Source: Rhodopirellula halodulae
GTDB taxonomy: Bacteria; Planctomycetota; Planctomycetia; Pirellulales; Pirellulaceae
Direction: 5' to 3'
Length of the DNA stretch: 64,000 bases
Assembly (NCBI RefSeq): GCF_020966775.1
Contig: NZ_JAJKFV010000009.1
Coordinates: 248,001-312,000 of the forward strand
Positions 35,065 to 44,233 of this stretch are shown one piece after another (within the stretch, counting starts at the first letter, position 1; each line of letters opens with the position of its first letter). The translations under genes were made by a program, and so were the position numbers. The notes below the pieces were generated by a model, which worked only from the letters and a program-made list of their open reading frames with translations, was not told the origin of the DNA and searched no databases.

Positions 35065-35317
35065 CAACAGGTCCGGAGAGGTCAGGAGCCTCCGGTCTCT
35101 CGGCGAAATTCGCCGATTCCGGGGCACCTCATTTTAGACGCCAGGCCAGCGGCTCCGTAGTCCCAAGACGTCTTTTCGCTCGCACGGATGAAATAACTTC
35201 CCTCTCGCGGCGGAACCGTTATCCTGGCCGGAATGAGCGGCCCCCTCCTGTGGTTCGCCATTGAGTGAAGGCGGGGTGTGTTGGTGGGGAGCTCGTAACC
35301 GGGGTGTTGGGTGGGAG
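35065..35317. other. Non-coding region upstream of the kinase gene
   Basis: No gene seen. The kinase frame extends upstream to 35127, but the added residues look non-coding. It presumably holds the promoter of the kinase/sigma cluster. Confidence 0.4.
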
Positions 35318-35376
35318 GTCGGCCAGGAGTGGCCAACCTACGGTTTGGGGCTGTAGGTTGGCCACTCTTGGCCGAC
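35318..35376. repeat. REP-like pair, second family
   Basis: Two inverted copies (35318-35341 and 35353-35376) of GTAG followed by a hairpin GTTGGCCACTCCTGGCC and a GAC tail, one mismatch between them. A single copy is at 44015-44038 with GTAA. The GTAG foot again matches REP design. Confidence 0.8.
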
Positions 35377-35423
35377 TACTTTCCGAAGCAACCTCTATTC
35401 AGATCAACCTTGCATAGCGCACC

Positions 35424-35465
35424 AAAAAAGCCAGACTCACGAGAACGGGTCTCGCAAGCCTGGCT
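35424..35465 (-). terminator. Rho-independent terminator of parAB
   Basis: On the minus strand AGCCAG pairs with CTGGCT, with an inner CGAGA/TCTCG hairpin, followed by a run of six T. It lies 33 bp after the parB stop. Confidence 0.85.
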
Positions 35466-35498
35466 GCAGGTAAATCTTTGATTACTTCGGTTCGGCGA

Positions 35499-36488
35499 TC
35501 AGCCAGCAACGCGAAGTTGCGGACGGTTGACGCTGCCGAGCAGATCGCGGATGCGTTCGAATTCATCCGCGTCGCTGAAGTGGATGGTGATCTTTCCGCG
35601 GCTGCGTGCGGATGCTTTGATCTCGACCTTGGTGCCGAAGAGCATTCGCATCTCCTGTTGCATCGCTTCGATGTGCGGAGGCACAGGCTTGCGTTTCTGA
35701 CGCGAGACGTTGGTGACTTTCAATCCGGTGTCGCTGTCTTCTTCAGCTCGCAACAATTCTGCCACGCCGGTTTCTGTTTTGCGGACGCTCCATCCTTCGC
35801 TGATGATCTTCTGAGCCGTGGTGACTTGGACTTCCACTTCACCGATTGGCAACAACGCACGAGCGTGACCCGCGGTCAATTCGCCGCTGGTCACCATCTC
35901 AACGATTGGCTGAGGCAGTTCCAGCAAACGCATCAAGTTGGCGATCGTGCTGCGATCGATGCTCAATCGACGGGCCAAGTCGTCCTGCTTGCATTTGTGC
36001 TCATCGATGTAGCGTTTGAACGACATCGCTTTTTCAATCGCGTTCAGGTCCTTGCGTTGCAAGTTCTCGATGATGGCCAGTTCAGCCACCAAGCGATCGT
36101 CGGCTTCGCGGACCTCGGCGCGGATCGTTTTCAATCCGGCGTGGATGGTCGCTCGCAAACGACGTTCGCCGCTGATCAGTTGGTAGCGACCGTCAACGAT
36201 GCGAACCAGCACGGGCTGCAGTTGTTGATGGTTCTTGATCGATTCCGCCAGCGATGCGATTTCGTCCGGGTTGAATTCGCGTCGTGGCTGGAATGGGTTG
36301 GCTTCGATGGAATCGATGGGCAGTTCGAGTGCCTGGATTCCTGATTGCGACGGTTGGTTCTCTTCGCCCGGTGGCACCACGTCATCCATGGGTTCGCCCA
36401 GCAAAGCCGCCAGTCCTTTTCCGAGACGACGATCCTTGCCAGCAGGGGCTTTTCCGGCGGCAGTTCGATTGGTTGTCGCGTTAGTCAC
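35499..36488 (-). CDS. parB: Chromosome partitioning protein ParB
   Basis: 329 aa from the GTG at 36488 that overlaps the parA stop region; GGAGG lies eight bases upstream. The N-terminal region (DSIEANPFQPRREF, then SGERRLRATIHAG) is the CTP-binding ParB box, including the GERR motif. The central HTH is DDLARRLSIDRSTIANLM. The C-terminal dimer domain ends the protein. It binds parS sites and loads as a CTP-dependent clamp. The longer frame to 36653 runs inside parA and is not used. Overlapping parA shows an operon. Confidence 0.95.
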   Translation of the reverse strand: MTNATTNRTAAGKAPAGKDRRLGKGLAALLGEPMDDVVPPGEENQPSQSGIQALELPIDSIEANPFQPRREFNPDEIASLAESIKNHQQLQPVLVRIVDGRYQLISGERRLRATIHAGLKTIRAEVREADDRLVAELAIIENLQRKDLNAIEKAMSFKRYIDEHKCKQDDLARRLSIDRSTIANLMRLLELPQPIVEMVTSGELTAGHARALLPIGEVEVQVTTAQKIISEGWSVRKTETGVAELLRAEEDSDTGLKVTNVSRQKRKPVPPHIEAMQQEMRMLFGTKVEIKASARSRGKITIHFSDADEFERIRDLLGSVNRPQLRVAG

Positions 36489-37242
36489 GTTGCAGTACCT
36501 CCATGCACAGTTGGGTATAAGCGAACGCGCCGCGACTTCGCGGGGCGTACTGGAAAACGGTTTGGCCGTGGCTGGGGGCTTCGCACAGTGCGACATCCCG
36601 AGGCACGACACTTTCAAAAACAATGTCGCCAAAGAAGTCACGGACCTCTTCATCGACTTCGCGAGTCAGTTCCAAAGATTCGTCGTACATGGTCAACAGG
36701 ATGCCGCCGAAGGTCAGACGTCCATCGGTGGCGGTGATGACTTTCTTGATCGTGCCAATCAACTGAGTAACGCCGACCATTGCGAAGTACTCGCACTGGA
36801 TCGGAATCAACACTTCGGTGCTGGCGGTCAACGCCGTTTCCGTCATGGCACCCGCACTGGGCGGGCAGTCGATCAAGATGTACTCGTATTGCTCCATCAC
36901 GCCGTCGAGGTGTTGGCGGACGCGGGCGGTCGAGCGATCGCCGGTTTCTGCCAATGCGTCGGCATCGTGAAAGGAACGACTTCCGGGAAGCAGACCCAAG
37001 TGCTGCACGTCGGTTTGAACGATGGAATCCGAAAGGGTTTCGGTTCCAAGTAAACCATGATGAGCCGCGGGGGACTGTCCCAGAGCGGAGGTGGCATTGC
37101 ATTGCGGGTCGATGTCGACCAACAAAGTCTTCTTGCCAGCCATGGCCAAAGCAGCCGAGAGGTTGACCGATGTGGTGGTCTTCCCAACGCCTCCTTTTTG
37201 GTTCACGACAGACAAGATCTTCGCCACGTTCCGAGTGTCCAA
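36481..37242 (-). CDS. parA: Chromosome partitioning ATPase ParA
   Basis: 253-aa P-loop ATPase: NQKGGVGKTTTSVNLSAALA (deviant Walker A), LLVDIDPQCNAT (A'), YILIDCPPSAG (Walker B) and PIQCEYFAMVGV. The start is a TTG at 37242, with AAGGAG upstream. Works with ParB to move the replicated origin regions. parS-like sites lie 75-190 bp upstream of its start. Confidence 0.95.
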   Translation of the reverse strand: MDTRNVAKILSVVNQKGGVGKTTTSVNLSAALAMAGKKTLLVDIDPQCNATSALGQSPAAHHGLLGTETLSDSIVQTDVQHLGLLPGSRSFHDADALAETGDRSTARVRQHLDGVMEQYEYILIDCPPSAGAMTETALTASTEVLIPIQCEYFAMVGVTQLIGTIKKVITATDGRLTFGGILLTMYDESLELTREVDEEVRDFFGDIVFESVVPRDVALCEAPSHGQTVFQYAPRSRGAFAYTQLCMEVLQRD

Positions 37243-37316
37243 TACGGATGAATCTCCTTGCCAACAATTCCATTTGTTGGCCGTCCGAGGTGTGTCTCGG
37301 ACAGTCGGGAAACTAG

Positions 37317-37433
37317 GTGAAACAAAGCTCGCGAAACAAGACTGGTTTCATAAGAAACCGGCCTTGACTTCGAGCGGGCGTTTCTGCACGGGGTGTTTCC
37401 TGTGAAATTGGGAAAGCAGTTTCGCGTGAAATC
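37317..37433. promoter_or_regulatory. Cluster of parS-like sites upstream of parA
   Basis: AGTTTCGCGTGAAATC at 37418-37433 and TGTTTCCTGTGAAATT at 37394-37409 each match 12 of 16 positions of the bacterial parS consensus (TGTTTCACGTGAAACA). A perfect half-site GTGAAACA is at 37317-37324. The two longer sites are 24 bp apart. parS sites typically lie near parAB. Confidence 0.5.
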
Positions 37434-37497
37434 GGGAAAGGGAGTTGTCTCGCGCGGTGTGGCGAGACTTGGTTTTGGGTGGCGGCGGGGTGGGGAT

Positions 37498-37521
37498 CAT
37501 CACACGGAGTGTGATGACTAC
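37498..37521. repeat. Single REP of the RAYT-associated family
   Basis: CATCACACGGAGTGTGATG at 37498-37516, then A and CTAC (complement of GTAG) at 37518-37521. Identical to the right-hand hairpin of the RAYT-flanking pairs 28 kb away. Only one half of the pair is here. Confidence 0.88.
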
Positions 37522-37590
37522 GTTTTGATGGCGTCGTTGTGGACGCGTGATCGCCCGCGGTGTGACAGCTGCTAGCTACCGGTTGCTTGA

Positions 37591-38445
37591 TTAGTCCGGT
37601 TGCCGGATCCAGTGGCGTTGTCGTTCCATGACACTGGGCGCGGGAGGCATCTCGGGCATGGCGACCTCCGGGAATCGGAAGCTGCGAGGAGCGGTTGCTT
37701 GTTCCGCTTGCCGATGCAGGTCCACCGTGGGAGGTCGCAAGACTTGCTGTCGAGGCTGACTGCTCGTGCTTGGTCCCGAATGCGTCGAGCTGGTCAGTTT
37801 CGCCGGCGTGACGTCTTCGCGAGCGATCTGGTTTTCGACGCGACGGGCGAACTCGTTGGCCGAGAGTTCACGCTCGGTCATGCCGAGTTGCGAGGTGCCG
37901 GGTGCTGGCCGATTGGCTGGGCTGGTTCCCGGGCCGTTCACGCGAGCTTCCGCCATGCCGATCTGGGGTGAGGCGGACGGCTGCATTGGATTGCTGGTCG
38001 ATCCAGCGAGTGCATTGAAACGCTGGTCAGGGAAATGCGGGTTACTCAGTGGGACGGCCAAATCGTCGTACGTCAGGGGCAAGCGAGTGTCGCGACGTGG
38101 CCGGGCGGCTTGGTGGCTGGGGATCGTCGATGCCGATGGTTGTGCAAATGCTTGCGAGCGTGATGGCGCGGCGGTCCCTTCCGCCATCGGGTCGGGCTGC
38201 ATGTGTTCGGGCCATCCGCCGGACGCGGTTTGGGCCGTCGTGGGTGCGTGTGGTGACTGCGAAGCGGCTTGTTGCCAGGGGAGATCGGTTTGATCGGCCG
38301 TTGCAAACCCAAAGGATGCCGACGTTGGGCCGGTGGCCAACGCGTTGGGATCAGAAGCCTCAGGGTGAACGGCGTCGCGGCGGAAAGGAATGGCGGCTAG
38401 CAAGCCACCGACCACGATGATCGTGCCGAGCGTGAGATTTCGCAT
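37591..38445 (-). CDS. Hypothetical membrane-anchored Pro/Ser-rich protein
   Basis: 284 aa. One hydrophobic N-terminal segment (LTLGTIIVVGGLLAAIPF) acts as a signal or anchor. The rest is low-complexity, rich in Pro, Ala, Ser, Gln, with weak periodicity (ANEFARRVENQIAREDV is the only helix-like piece). No family recognised; likely disordered outside the membrane. Confidence 0.6.
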   Translation of the reverse strand: MRNLTLGTIIVVGGLLAAIPFRRDAVHPEASDPNALATGPTSASFGFATADQTDLPWQQAASQSPHAPTTAQTASGGWPEHMQPDPMAEGTAAPSRSQAFAQPSASTIPSHQAARPRRDTRLPLTYDDLAVPLSNPHFPDQRFNALAGSTSNPMQPSASPQIGMAEARVNGPGTSPANRPAPGTSQLGMTERELSANEFARRVENQIAREDVTPAKLTSSTHSGPSTSSQPRQQVLRPPTVDLHRQAEQATAPRSFRFPEVAMPEMPPAPSVMERQRHWIRQPD

Positions 38446-38674
38446 GGAGAGGACTCGAAGGCTGGGGAAAAGGAAAAGGTCCAGCTTCGTCCATGAAAGG
38501 GCACCGTCGATCGCTTCATGCGGATGCCTATCGAGTCATTCGGCATTGCACTCGTGCGTGCTAGCAAATTTTTTTGTGCATACGAACGACCGATGCAATT
38601 GAAAAGGTCGCGGCGGCACAGCTTCGCTGATCGAATCAACATGCCCTCGATTGCGGAGGGACGCAGCGTTGACG

Positions 38675-39442
38675 TCAGGCGGCCTGCGGTGTTGCTTCCG
38701 GGGTGACTTCGCGAATGGCGTTGCCGATCGTCCGCAAGACTTCGCGTCGCTTGCGAACCGGACGAGCCACCCAGGCTCGGTTCAGCACGACTTCGATGCC
38801 CAGGTAATGAACGTCAGAAAAGTGCTTTCGCATGGCTTTGGTCAGCGAGTCGTTGGTCCCGCGACCGGGATGATTGCGACGGACCTTCAAATCTGGCATC
38901 GCGAAATAGAGTTCGTCCGAGAGGTCCAGGCACCAATCCAGCTCGTCACCGCGGCTGGGGTCGTAAAGCAGCCCCACGTCACCTCGTTGCCAGCCACCGG
39001 ATTTAGTGCGAGCGGCGAACGTTCGGATCGACAGATGCACGACGTAGGGGAATCGCAGTAACAATTCGCTGAGGCGACGGCGAATCGCGTCTCGATAAGG
39101 TGTTCGCACGGCGGCCAGGATCGCTTTGCGAGTCGCGGTGGTCAGGCAGCGAACCTCCGGCCGAAAAAGATTGCGGTGATGAATGGATCGGCCAACGTCC
39201 ACCAAGTCCGCTCGGTAAGGGTTTGCAATCAAGTCGCAGTCGACGGCCTCGGCGATCGCACGTGCGGCGAAGCCCGCTTCGCGATCCAGTCGCGGGATTT
39301 CCAGACGGTCGCGGCGGGGTGGTTTGGCGGGAGGTTGCGGCGGATGCAAGACGTCGGAAAAGAACGGCGTTTGAGCGAGTGGCTCGCGCAGTGTCTCTGG
39401 GATACGGTCGCCACCAGTATCGCAGGTCACCAAGAGAGCCAT
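38675..39442 (-). CDS. N-formylglutamate amidohydrolase-family protein
   Basis: 255 aa. The N-terminal LLVTCDTGGDRIPETLRE is the characteristic opening of this zinc-dependent family. DLVDVGRSIHHRNLF, VVHLSIRTFAAR and the C-terminal YLGIEVVLNRAWV also fit. Family enzymes remove formate from N-formylglutamate or related compounds. It lies 16 bp after aroA on the same strand, so is in its operon. True substrate unknown. Confidence 0.82.
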   Translation of the reverse strand: MALLVTCDTGGDRIPETLREPLAQTPFFSDVLHPPQPPAKPPRRDRLEIPRLDREAGFAARAIAEAVDCDLIANPYRADLVDVGRSIHHRNLFRPEVRCLTTATRKAILAAVRTPYRDAIRRRLSELLLRFPYVVHLSIRTFAARTKSGGWQRGDVGLLYDPSRGDELDWCLDLSDELYFAMPDLKVRRNHPGRGTNDSLTKAMRKHFSDVHYLGIEVVLNRAWVARPVRKRREVLRTIGNAIREVTPEATPQAA

Positions 39443-39458
39443 CCCTGTTCTCCCACCG

Positions 39459-40859
39459 CTATTCCGCGGTCCAGTGATGCGAGCGGCCGATGAGCTGTTC
39501 GAGGTCAGCCCAGTAATTCGGGTAAGTCTTACCGGTGCAGCTGGGGTTTTCGATTTGCACCCCGTCCAGGCGCAGTCCCGCCAGCGAGAAGCTCATCGCC
39601 ATGCGGTGATCGTGGTAGGTATCCAGTCGCACCGGCGAGTCCGCGCTGACGCCGGGATCGACCAACGGATGAATGGTCATGCCGTCCTCGTGCTCTTGGA
39701 TAGTCGCACCGAGCTTTCTCAATTCGCGAGCCAGATCACCAATGCGATCGGTCTCTTTGAATCGATTGTGAGCCACGCCGCGAACTCGTGTGGGCGAGGT
39801 CGCAAACAGCGCAACGACTGACAGGGTTTGCACTGTGTCGCTGATTGCATTCATGTCCACGTCGATCCCGCGAAGCTTGCCGCCCGGCAATTCGCTGGCG
39901 TCGACTCGGATGGAATCGTCGGTCTCTTCGATCCGGCAGCCCATTTGCTGGAGCACGTCGACGAACGCGACATCACCTTGCGTCGCGGCTCGGCTGAGTC
40001 CGCGAACGGTGACGTCGCCGCCCGAGATCGCTGCCGCGGCCCAGAAGTAGCTGGCGGCAGAAGCGTCCGGTTCAATGCTCCATCCGATCGCGTCGTAGTC
40101 ACCATCGATCTGCACAATCAAATCGCCGGTGGAGGACTCTGGCCAAATCAGGTTCACGGATGCTCCGAAGACCTGCATCGCGTCGGCAGTCATCTCAGCG
40201 TATGGACGCGAGACCAATTCGCCGACGACTCGAATGGAGACGGGAGCCCCGGAGCGGCGGCTGGCAAGCGGAGCCGCCATCATCAAACCGCTGAGGTATT
40301 GGCTGCTGACATTGCCCGCGACGGAAAGCTCTTGCTTGGCCCAGCCATTGGTATGAATGTGAACCGGAGGGCATCCGCCGTCGGAGACTGCCTCGATGTT
40401 GCCGTCGACCACGGGGGAGAGAGCTTGGACTAGATCGCCGATCGGTCGCTCGTGCATCCGCGGGACGCCACGCAGCGTGTAGTGCCCGCCGAGTGCCGAC
40501 AGCGCGGCGGTCAGAAATCGAACCGTCGTTCCGCTGTTGGCGATGTAGAGATCATGCCCGGTGGCTTGGTCGCTGGGCGAGATCGCTTGTTGCAGACCAG
40601 TCACGACCAGGGTGCGGCCCGCATCTTCGGTTTCGATTTGCACGCCAATCTTACGGAGCGAATCCGTCATGACGTGGGTGTCTTCGCTAACCAGAGCCCC
40701 ATCGAGCTGGCTGGTGCCCCGGCCGAAGGCGGCCATCAACAGGGCTCGGTTGGTCAGGCTCTTGCTGCCGGGAGGCCGAATGGAACCGCGGACGGGGCCA
40801 CCGGGAATGACTCGGACGGTGGCGATGGCGTCGGACGGCAATTCGGTGGTGGAGTTCAT
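39459..40859 (-). CDS. aroA: 3-phosphoshikimate 1-carboxyvinyltransferase (EPSP synthase)
   Basis: Sixth step of the shikimate pathway: joins PEP to shikimate 3-phosphate. 466 aa. Motifs are PPGSKSLTNRALLMAA (substrate Lys, Ser), LYIANSGTTVRFLTAA, GVPRMHERPIGDLVQAL, the SSQYLSGLMMAAP loop and VRLDTYHDHRMAMSFSLAGL. The upstream 103-aa membrane protein overlaps it by 4 bp and an N-formylglutamate amidohydrolase-like gene follows it. Confidence 0.97.
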   Translation of the reverse strand: MNSTTELPSDAIATVRVIPGGPVRGSIRPPGSKSLTNRALLMAAFGRGTSQLDGALVSEDTHVMTDSLRKIGVQIETEDAGRTLVVTGLQQAISPSDQATGHDLYIANSGTTVRFLTAALSALGGHYTLRGVPRMHERPIGDLVQALSPVVDGNIEAVSDGGCPPVHIHTNGWAKQELSVAGNVSSQYLSGLMMAAPLASRRSGAPVSIRVVGELVSRPYAEMTADAMQVFGASVNLIWPESSTGDLIVQIDGDYDAIGWSIEPDASAASYFWAAAAISGGDVTVRGLSRAATQGDVAFVDVLQQMGCRIEETDDSIRVDASELPGGKLRGIDVDMNAISDTVQTLSVVALFATSPTRVRGVAHNRFKETDRIGDLARELRKLGATIQEHEDGMTIHPLVDPGVSADSPVRLDTYHDHRMAMSFSLAGLRLDGVQIENPSCTGKTYPNYWADLEQLIGRSHHWTAE

Positions 40860-41158
40860 GAACCGGCGAGGGAGGTTTGCTTATTCGTGGACGGTTGTGG
40901 CGGGTTTTGCCCGGGGATCCAAAGGGATCCGATGATCATCACGGCCAGGGTCACCGTGTGGATCAACCAGGTGGGTTCGATCGTGGTCACGGTGCGAGCC
41001 GTGACGACGCTCATGATAACCAATAATGCCAAAAATCGTCGCTCCGCACGACGGGCCGCGTCCCCAACGGACAATTTGCTGACCATCAGCATGATCAGGG
41101 CGATCAAAGGCAATCCAATGGCGCTGGTGGCGGTCGCCACAAAAGTAAGTTGAGTCAT
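40856..41158 (-). CDS. Small membrane protein, about 100 aa
   Basis: Three hydrophobic segments (FVATATSAIGLPLIALIMLM; LALLVIMSVVTA; WLIHTVTLAVMIIGSLW). No family recognised. Ends in ATGA overlap with aroA, which suggests translational coupling. Start may be the ATG at 41158 or one at 41167. Confidence 0.6.
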   Translation of the reverse strand: MTQLTFVATATSAIGLPLIALIMLMVSKLSVGDAARRAERRFLALLVIMSVVTARTVTTIEPTWLIHTVTLAVMIIGSLWIPGQNPPQPSTNKQTSLAGS

Positions 41159-41167
41159 CGCTGGCAT

Positions 41168-41542
41168 CCTGCGTGAGCGGAGAAGAGAAGAGACCCGAGA
41201 GCTTCGGTGCTTGGCGTCCTGCTGGTCACCACGCTCCCCGGTAGAGCCCTTGTCACTTATTTGCCCCGGCTCGCGGAAGAGCGAACTTGAGCGAATTCTT
41301 CAAATTTCCGCCAGAAAAATCGGCACGATCGAAATAATCGGCAAAAACTCCCCAGATTGCCTCACCCGAATCCCAGCGGATTCCGATAGGGATGGTGGAG
41401 GGTTTTGTGCCCACGCGGTTCTCACATGTTCAATGAGAAACGTCGAGACGCAAAACCATGGAAAGTCGACCGACGGAGTCAATTGCACTGCGTGGCGACG
41501 TTCCATCCATCACAACCTCCCCCCTTTTACCTCCCAATCCTC
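41168..41542. other. Intergenic stretch, no gene seen
   Basis: Between the divergent small membrane protein and the lipoprotein gene. No RNA gene or dyad stands out. It likely holds both promoters. Confidence 0.45.
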
Positions 41543-42013
41543 ATGTCCGCTCGAAGAACCGCCTCCGCCGTTTTTTCGCTGATTGTGCTGGCTGCGATCG
41601 TGATGCCGTCGACCGGTTGCCGTTTGTGCGCCGATTGCGAATCGGATGCTTACCCAGCGTACGGTGGCGCATGGGAACGCACCCTTCGCGAAACGGGACG
41701 GGTGGGCAGCGTGTTTGATCCTGGCGGAGTCCGAGCGGCTGATTTGGAATCGCGAACGGATCCTGAGACCGCCGATCGCCGGATCCGAGGTCGTTCGCAA
41801 TACGACGATGCATCCTCCGCCGATTCCAGCGAAGATCGTCAAAAGAATTCTGCGGACGAACAACGTAAGCTTGACGAAGAGGCCCGCGACAACGACAAAA
41901 CGCCTCAGCAACAGGAAGCAGAACTCGAGGAGTTGGAAAAACGTCTCGAGGGTCTGAATCTACAAGACATCCGCCACGTCGCGCCTCCCAAGGTTCACAC
42001 GGGATGGAATTGA
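41543..42013 (+). CDS. Lipoprotein, hypothetical
   Basis: 156 aa from the ATG at 41543. Signal peptide AVFSLIVLAAIVMPSTGC ends in a lipobox-like STGC, giving a lipid-anchored protein. The rest is acidic and coiled-coil-like near the end (QQQEAELEELEKRLEGLNLQ). No family recognised. The frame is open from 41405, but the signal begins at the ATG used here. Confidence 0.65.
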   Translation: MSARRTASAVFSLIVLAAIVMPSTGCRLCADCESDAYPAYGGAWERTLRETGRVGSVFDPGGVRAADLESRTDPETADRRIRGRSQYDDASSADSSEDRQKNSADEQRKLDEEARDNDKTPQQQEAELEELEKRLEGLNLQDIRHVAPPKVHTGWN

Positions 42014-42032
42014 TCGTCGCTCTGGCACGCTC

Positions 42033-42057
42033 GTGATTCACCGTCCGTGTGAATCAC
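42033..42057. repeat. Hairpin after the lipoprotein gene
   Basis: GTGATTCAC and GTGAATCAC form a 9-bp stem with a 7-nt loop, 19 bp after the stop. No T-run follows. It may act as a transcript stabiliser or an unusual terminator. Confidence 0.55.
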
Positions 42058-42124
42058 ACTGCCAACTAGAGCCGCGGCATTTCCCGTCAATATCGGCGGG
42101 CTGCAACCAGGAAAGCCTCCCCGA

Positions 42125-43084
42125 GTGAAATTCGATCCACGCAAACTTGTCGGGCCGTTGATGGCATTGCTGCTGTTCGGCTTGGCCGTGCGGCTGTTGA
42201 TTGGTGAGGCTCAAAAGGTTTCTTGGGACGACTTTGTTGCCGGATTGACCGGTGTTCCGCCCGCCTATTTGGTGATCGCAACGTTTTTGGTTGCGTTGAA
42301 TTACGCCCTGCTAATTTGCTACGACATTTTGGCATTGCGATATGTGTGCCGGGCACTGCCTTTGAAACGAGTGTCGTTGGTTGCGTTTCTGGGCTACGCA
42401 CTCGGGAATAATCTTGGCACGCTGCTTGCCGCCGCACCGATCCGGTACCGTTTCTACCATCGTTGGGGTCTGACCCACCGGCAAATCGTTGCGTTGATGA
42501 GCGTCCTGGCACTGACGTTTTGGTCAGGCGTCTGCGTTCTGGGCGGGGTGGTGTTGGTGCTTCATCCGATCGAGTTGCCCGCCAAGTTCGATCTGCCCTT
42601 CGGTGTCCGGACGCTCGGAGCCATCCTGCTATCAATTGTCGTGTTTTACGCGGTGGTGTGCCTGGTTTGGCAGAAGCCTTGGCCGATCGGCAAACTGCAT
42701 TTGCGACCACCAAGCCTCGGTTTGGCGACGGCGCAAGCCTCGGTGGCGATCGTGGATTTGACAATCAGCGCGACGGCGCTCTACCTCGTCATGCCAGGCA
42801 ACGCGGTGGTTCCGTTTCCGACGGTGCTGGCGGCTTACTTGGTCGGCATCACGATATCGCTGATCACGCAGGTCCCCGGCGGTTTGGGGGTGTTGGAGCT
42901 GATTTTGTGGACGTTGCTCAAGGACACCGTGGGGAAACCTGTGTTGGCATCTGTCCTGATTTTCCGCGTGATCTATTATATTTTGCCGCTTTTGGTCGGC
43001 ATGGTGGTTTTGGTCGCTCACGAGATCTACAGCGGGGCGATGGAAGCTCGCCACGACGCGGAAACCTTTGACGCCGCGAACTGA
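42125..43084 (+). CDS. YbhN/UPF0104-like integral membrane protein
   Basis: 319 aa with about eight hydrophobic segments. The patterns LGYALGNNLGTLLAAAPIRYR, LVGITISLITQVPGGLGVLE and IFRVIYYILPLLVGM are typical of the lysylphosphatidylglycerol-synthase transmembrane (YbhN/MprF N-terminal) family. No C-terminal catalytic domain, so it is the membrane-only type, with unknown role. GTG start at 42125. Confidence 0.85.
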   Translation: MKFDPRKLVGPLMALLLFGLAVRLLIGEAQKVSWDDFVAGLTGVPPAYLVIATFLVALNYALLICYDILALRYVCRALPLKRVSLVAFLGYALGNNLGTLLAAAPIRYRFYHRWGLTHRQIVALMSVLALTFWSGVCVLGGVVLVLHPIELPAKFDLPFGVRTLGAILLSIVVFYAVVCLVWQKPWPIGKLHLRPPSLGLATAQASVAIVDLTISATALYLVMPGNAVVPFPTVLAAYLVGITISLITQVPGGLGVLELILWTLLKDTVGKPVLASVLIFRVIYYILPLLVGMVVLVAHEIYSGAMEARHDAETFDAAN

Positions 43085-43294
43085 ATCCACCGTCGATCCA
43101 AAATCCGGTTTGCGACGTACTACCATCCGGTAAAATAGGCGGAAATCGGCGGCGGTTGGCGATTCCTTCGCAGATCCCGTTGCCAATCGCTTCGCTGCTT
43201 TGCTTGAAGTGAGTCCTCGTGCTCACGAGCGAGTTTTTAGCTTCGTAAGCGTTGATGCCCGTCATTCATTCCGTTCACCTGCAAGGTCTTCACG

Positions 43295-43987
43295 ATGCGC
43301 GACTTCAGTCACTTTGGTGGCAAACAGCTCCTCCGAATCACGTTCGCCTTAGGAATGGCATTCGTCTTCTGCGGTTGCGGTGCACCCACCGGCACGGTGA
43401 ATGCGGATGACTCGACCGCCTCGGAAAGTACCGCCGACAAGACTCCGTCGGTCAATAAGACGACTTCTTCCACCCGCAAGCCCCGTCGCTACGAGCTGAA
43501 CATGGATTCGAGCCCTTTCAACAAGCTAAACGAAGCTGAGCAATACGTGATTTTGCACAAGGGCACGGAGCCACCCGGGGATGGCGGCTACACGTTGACG
43601 AAGGATCCCGGCACTTACATCTGCAAACGGTGCAACACGCCGCTGTATCGCGCGGAAGACAAGTTCATCAGCCATTGCGGATGGCCAAGCTTCGATGACG
43701 AGATCAAGGACGCGGTGAAGCGTCAGCGTGATGCGGATGGCTACCGAATCGAAATCGTTTGTGCGAATTGCGGCGGACACCTGGGGCACGTTTTTCACGG
43801 TGAACGGTTGACGCCCAAGAACACTCGCCACTGTGTGAACTCCATCTCGATGAAGTTCATCCCGGAAGGCAAAGAGCTCCCCAAGCCAATCAAGAACCCG
43901 GCTCTGAAAGAGAAGGAAAAGGCCACCAGCCGAAAACCGGAAGCCGCCAAGGTGGAAAAGGAAGGAGCCAAGCCCGCAGGTAAATGA
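43295..43987 (+). CDS. msrB: Peptide-methionine (R)-S-oxide reductase, exported
   Basis: Repairs methionine-R-sulfoxide in proteins. 230 aa: an N-terminal signal with lipobox-like VFCGC, a Thr/Ser linker, then the MsrB domain (about residues 75-195) with zinc Cys pairs (CKRC, CANC), WPSFDD, GGHLGHVFHGE and the catalytic Cys in RHCVNS. The tail is Lys/Glu-rich. The signal suggests action in the periplasm. Confidence 0.92.
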   Translation: MRDFSHFGGKQLLRITFALGMAFVFCGCGAPTGTVNADDSTASESTADKTPSVNKTTSSTRKPRRYELNMDSSPFNKLNEAEQYVILHKGTEPPGDGGYTLTKDPGTYICKRCNTPLYRAEDKFISHCGWPSFDDEIKDAVKRQRDADGYRIEIVCANCGGHLGHVFHGERLTPKNTRHCVNSISMKFIPEGKELPKPIKNPALKEKEKATSRKPEAAKVEKEGAKPAGK

Positions 43988-44014
43988 GTTGGTGAGCCAG
44001 TTGGGTTCGATGCC

Positions 44015-44038
44015 GTAAGTTGGCCACTCCTGGCCGAC
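44015..44038. repeat. Single REP-like copy, second family
   Basis: Hairpin GGCCACTCCTGGCC in the same frame as the pair at 35318-35376, here with a GTAA foot in place of GTAG. It lies 28 bp after the msrB stop. Confidence 0.75.
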
Positions 44039-44233
44039 AACAAGTCACCGGATTCTCACTCGGCTCACAAGCACGTAGCCCGAGGAGTGATCCGAGCGGC
44101 ATCGGACGGCTCGCGTCGTGCCGCTAGAAAGCGAAGTCACGCGTGCAAACGCTGGGCGGCGTGCGAGGTGGCCTGGATTGGTTGACCAATCCGTCTGGAC
44201 TCTCGCGGCCTGCGAAATGTGACTCCGCCCCAG

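Noticed and set aside
42087-42764. Minus-strand 225-aa frame
   Set aside because: Antisense shadow of the YbhN-like membrane gene; Arg/Ser/Pro-rich composition typical of shadows.
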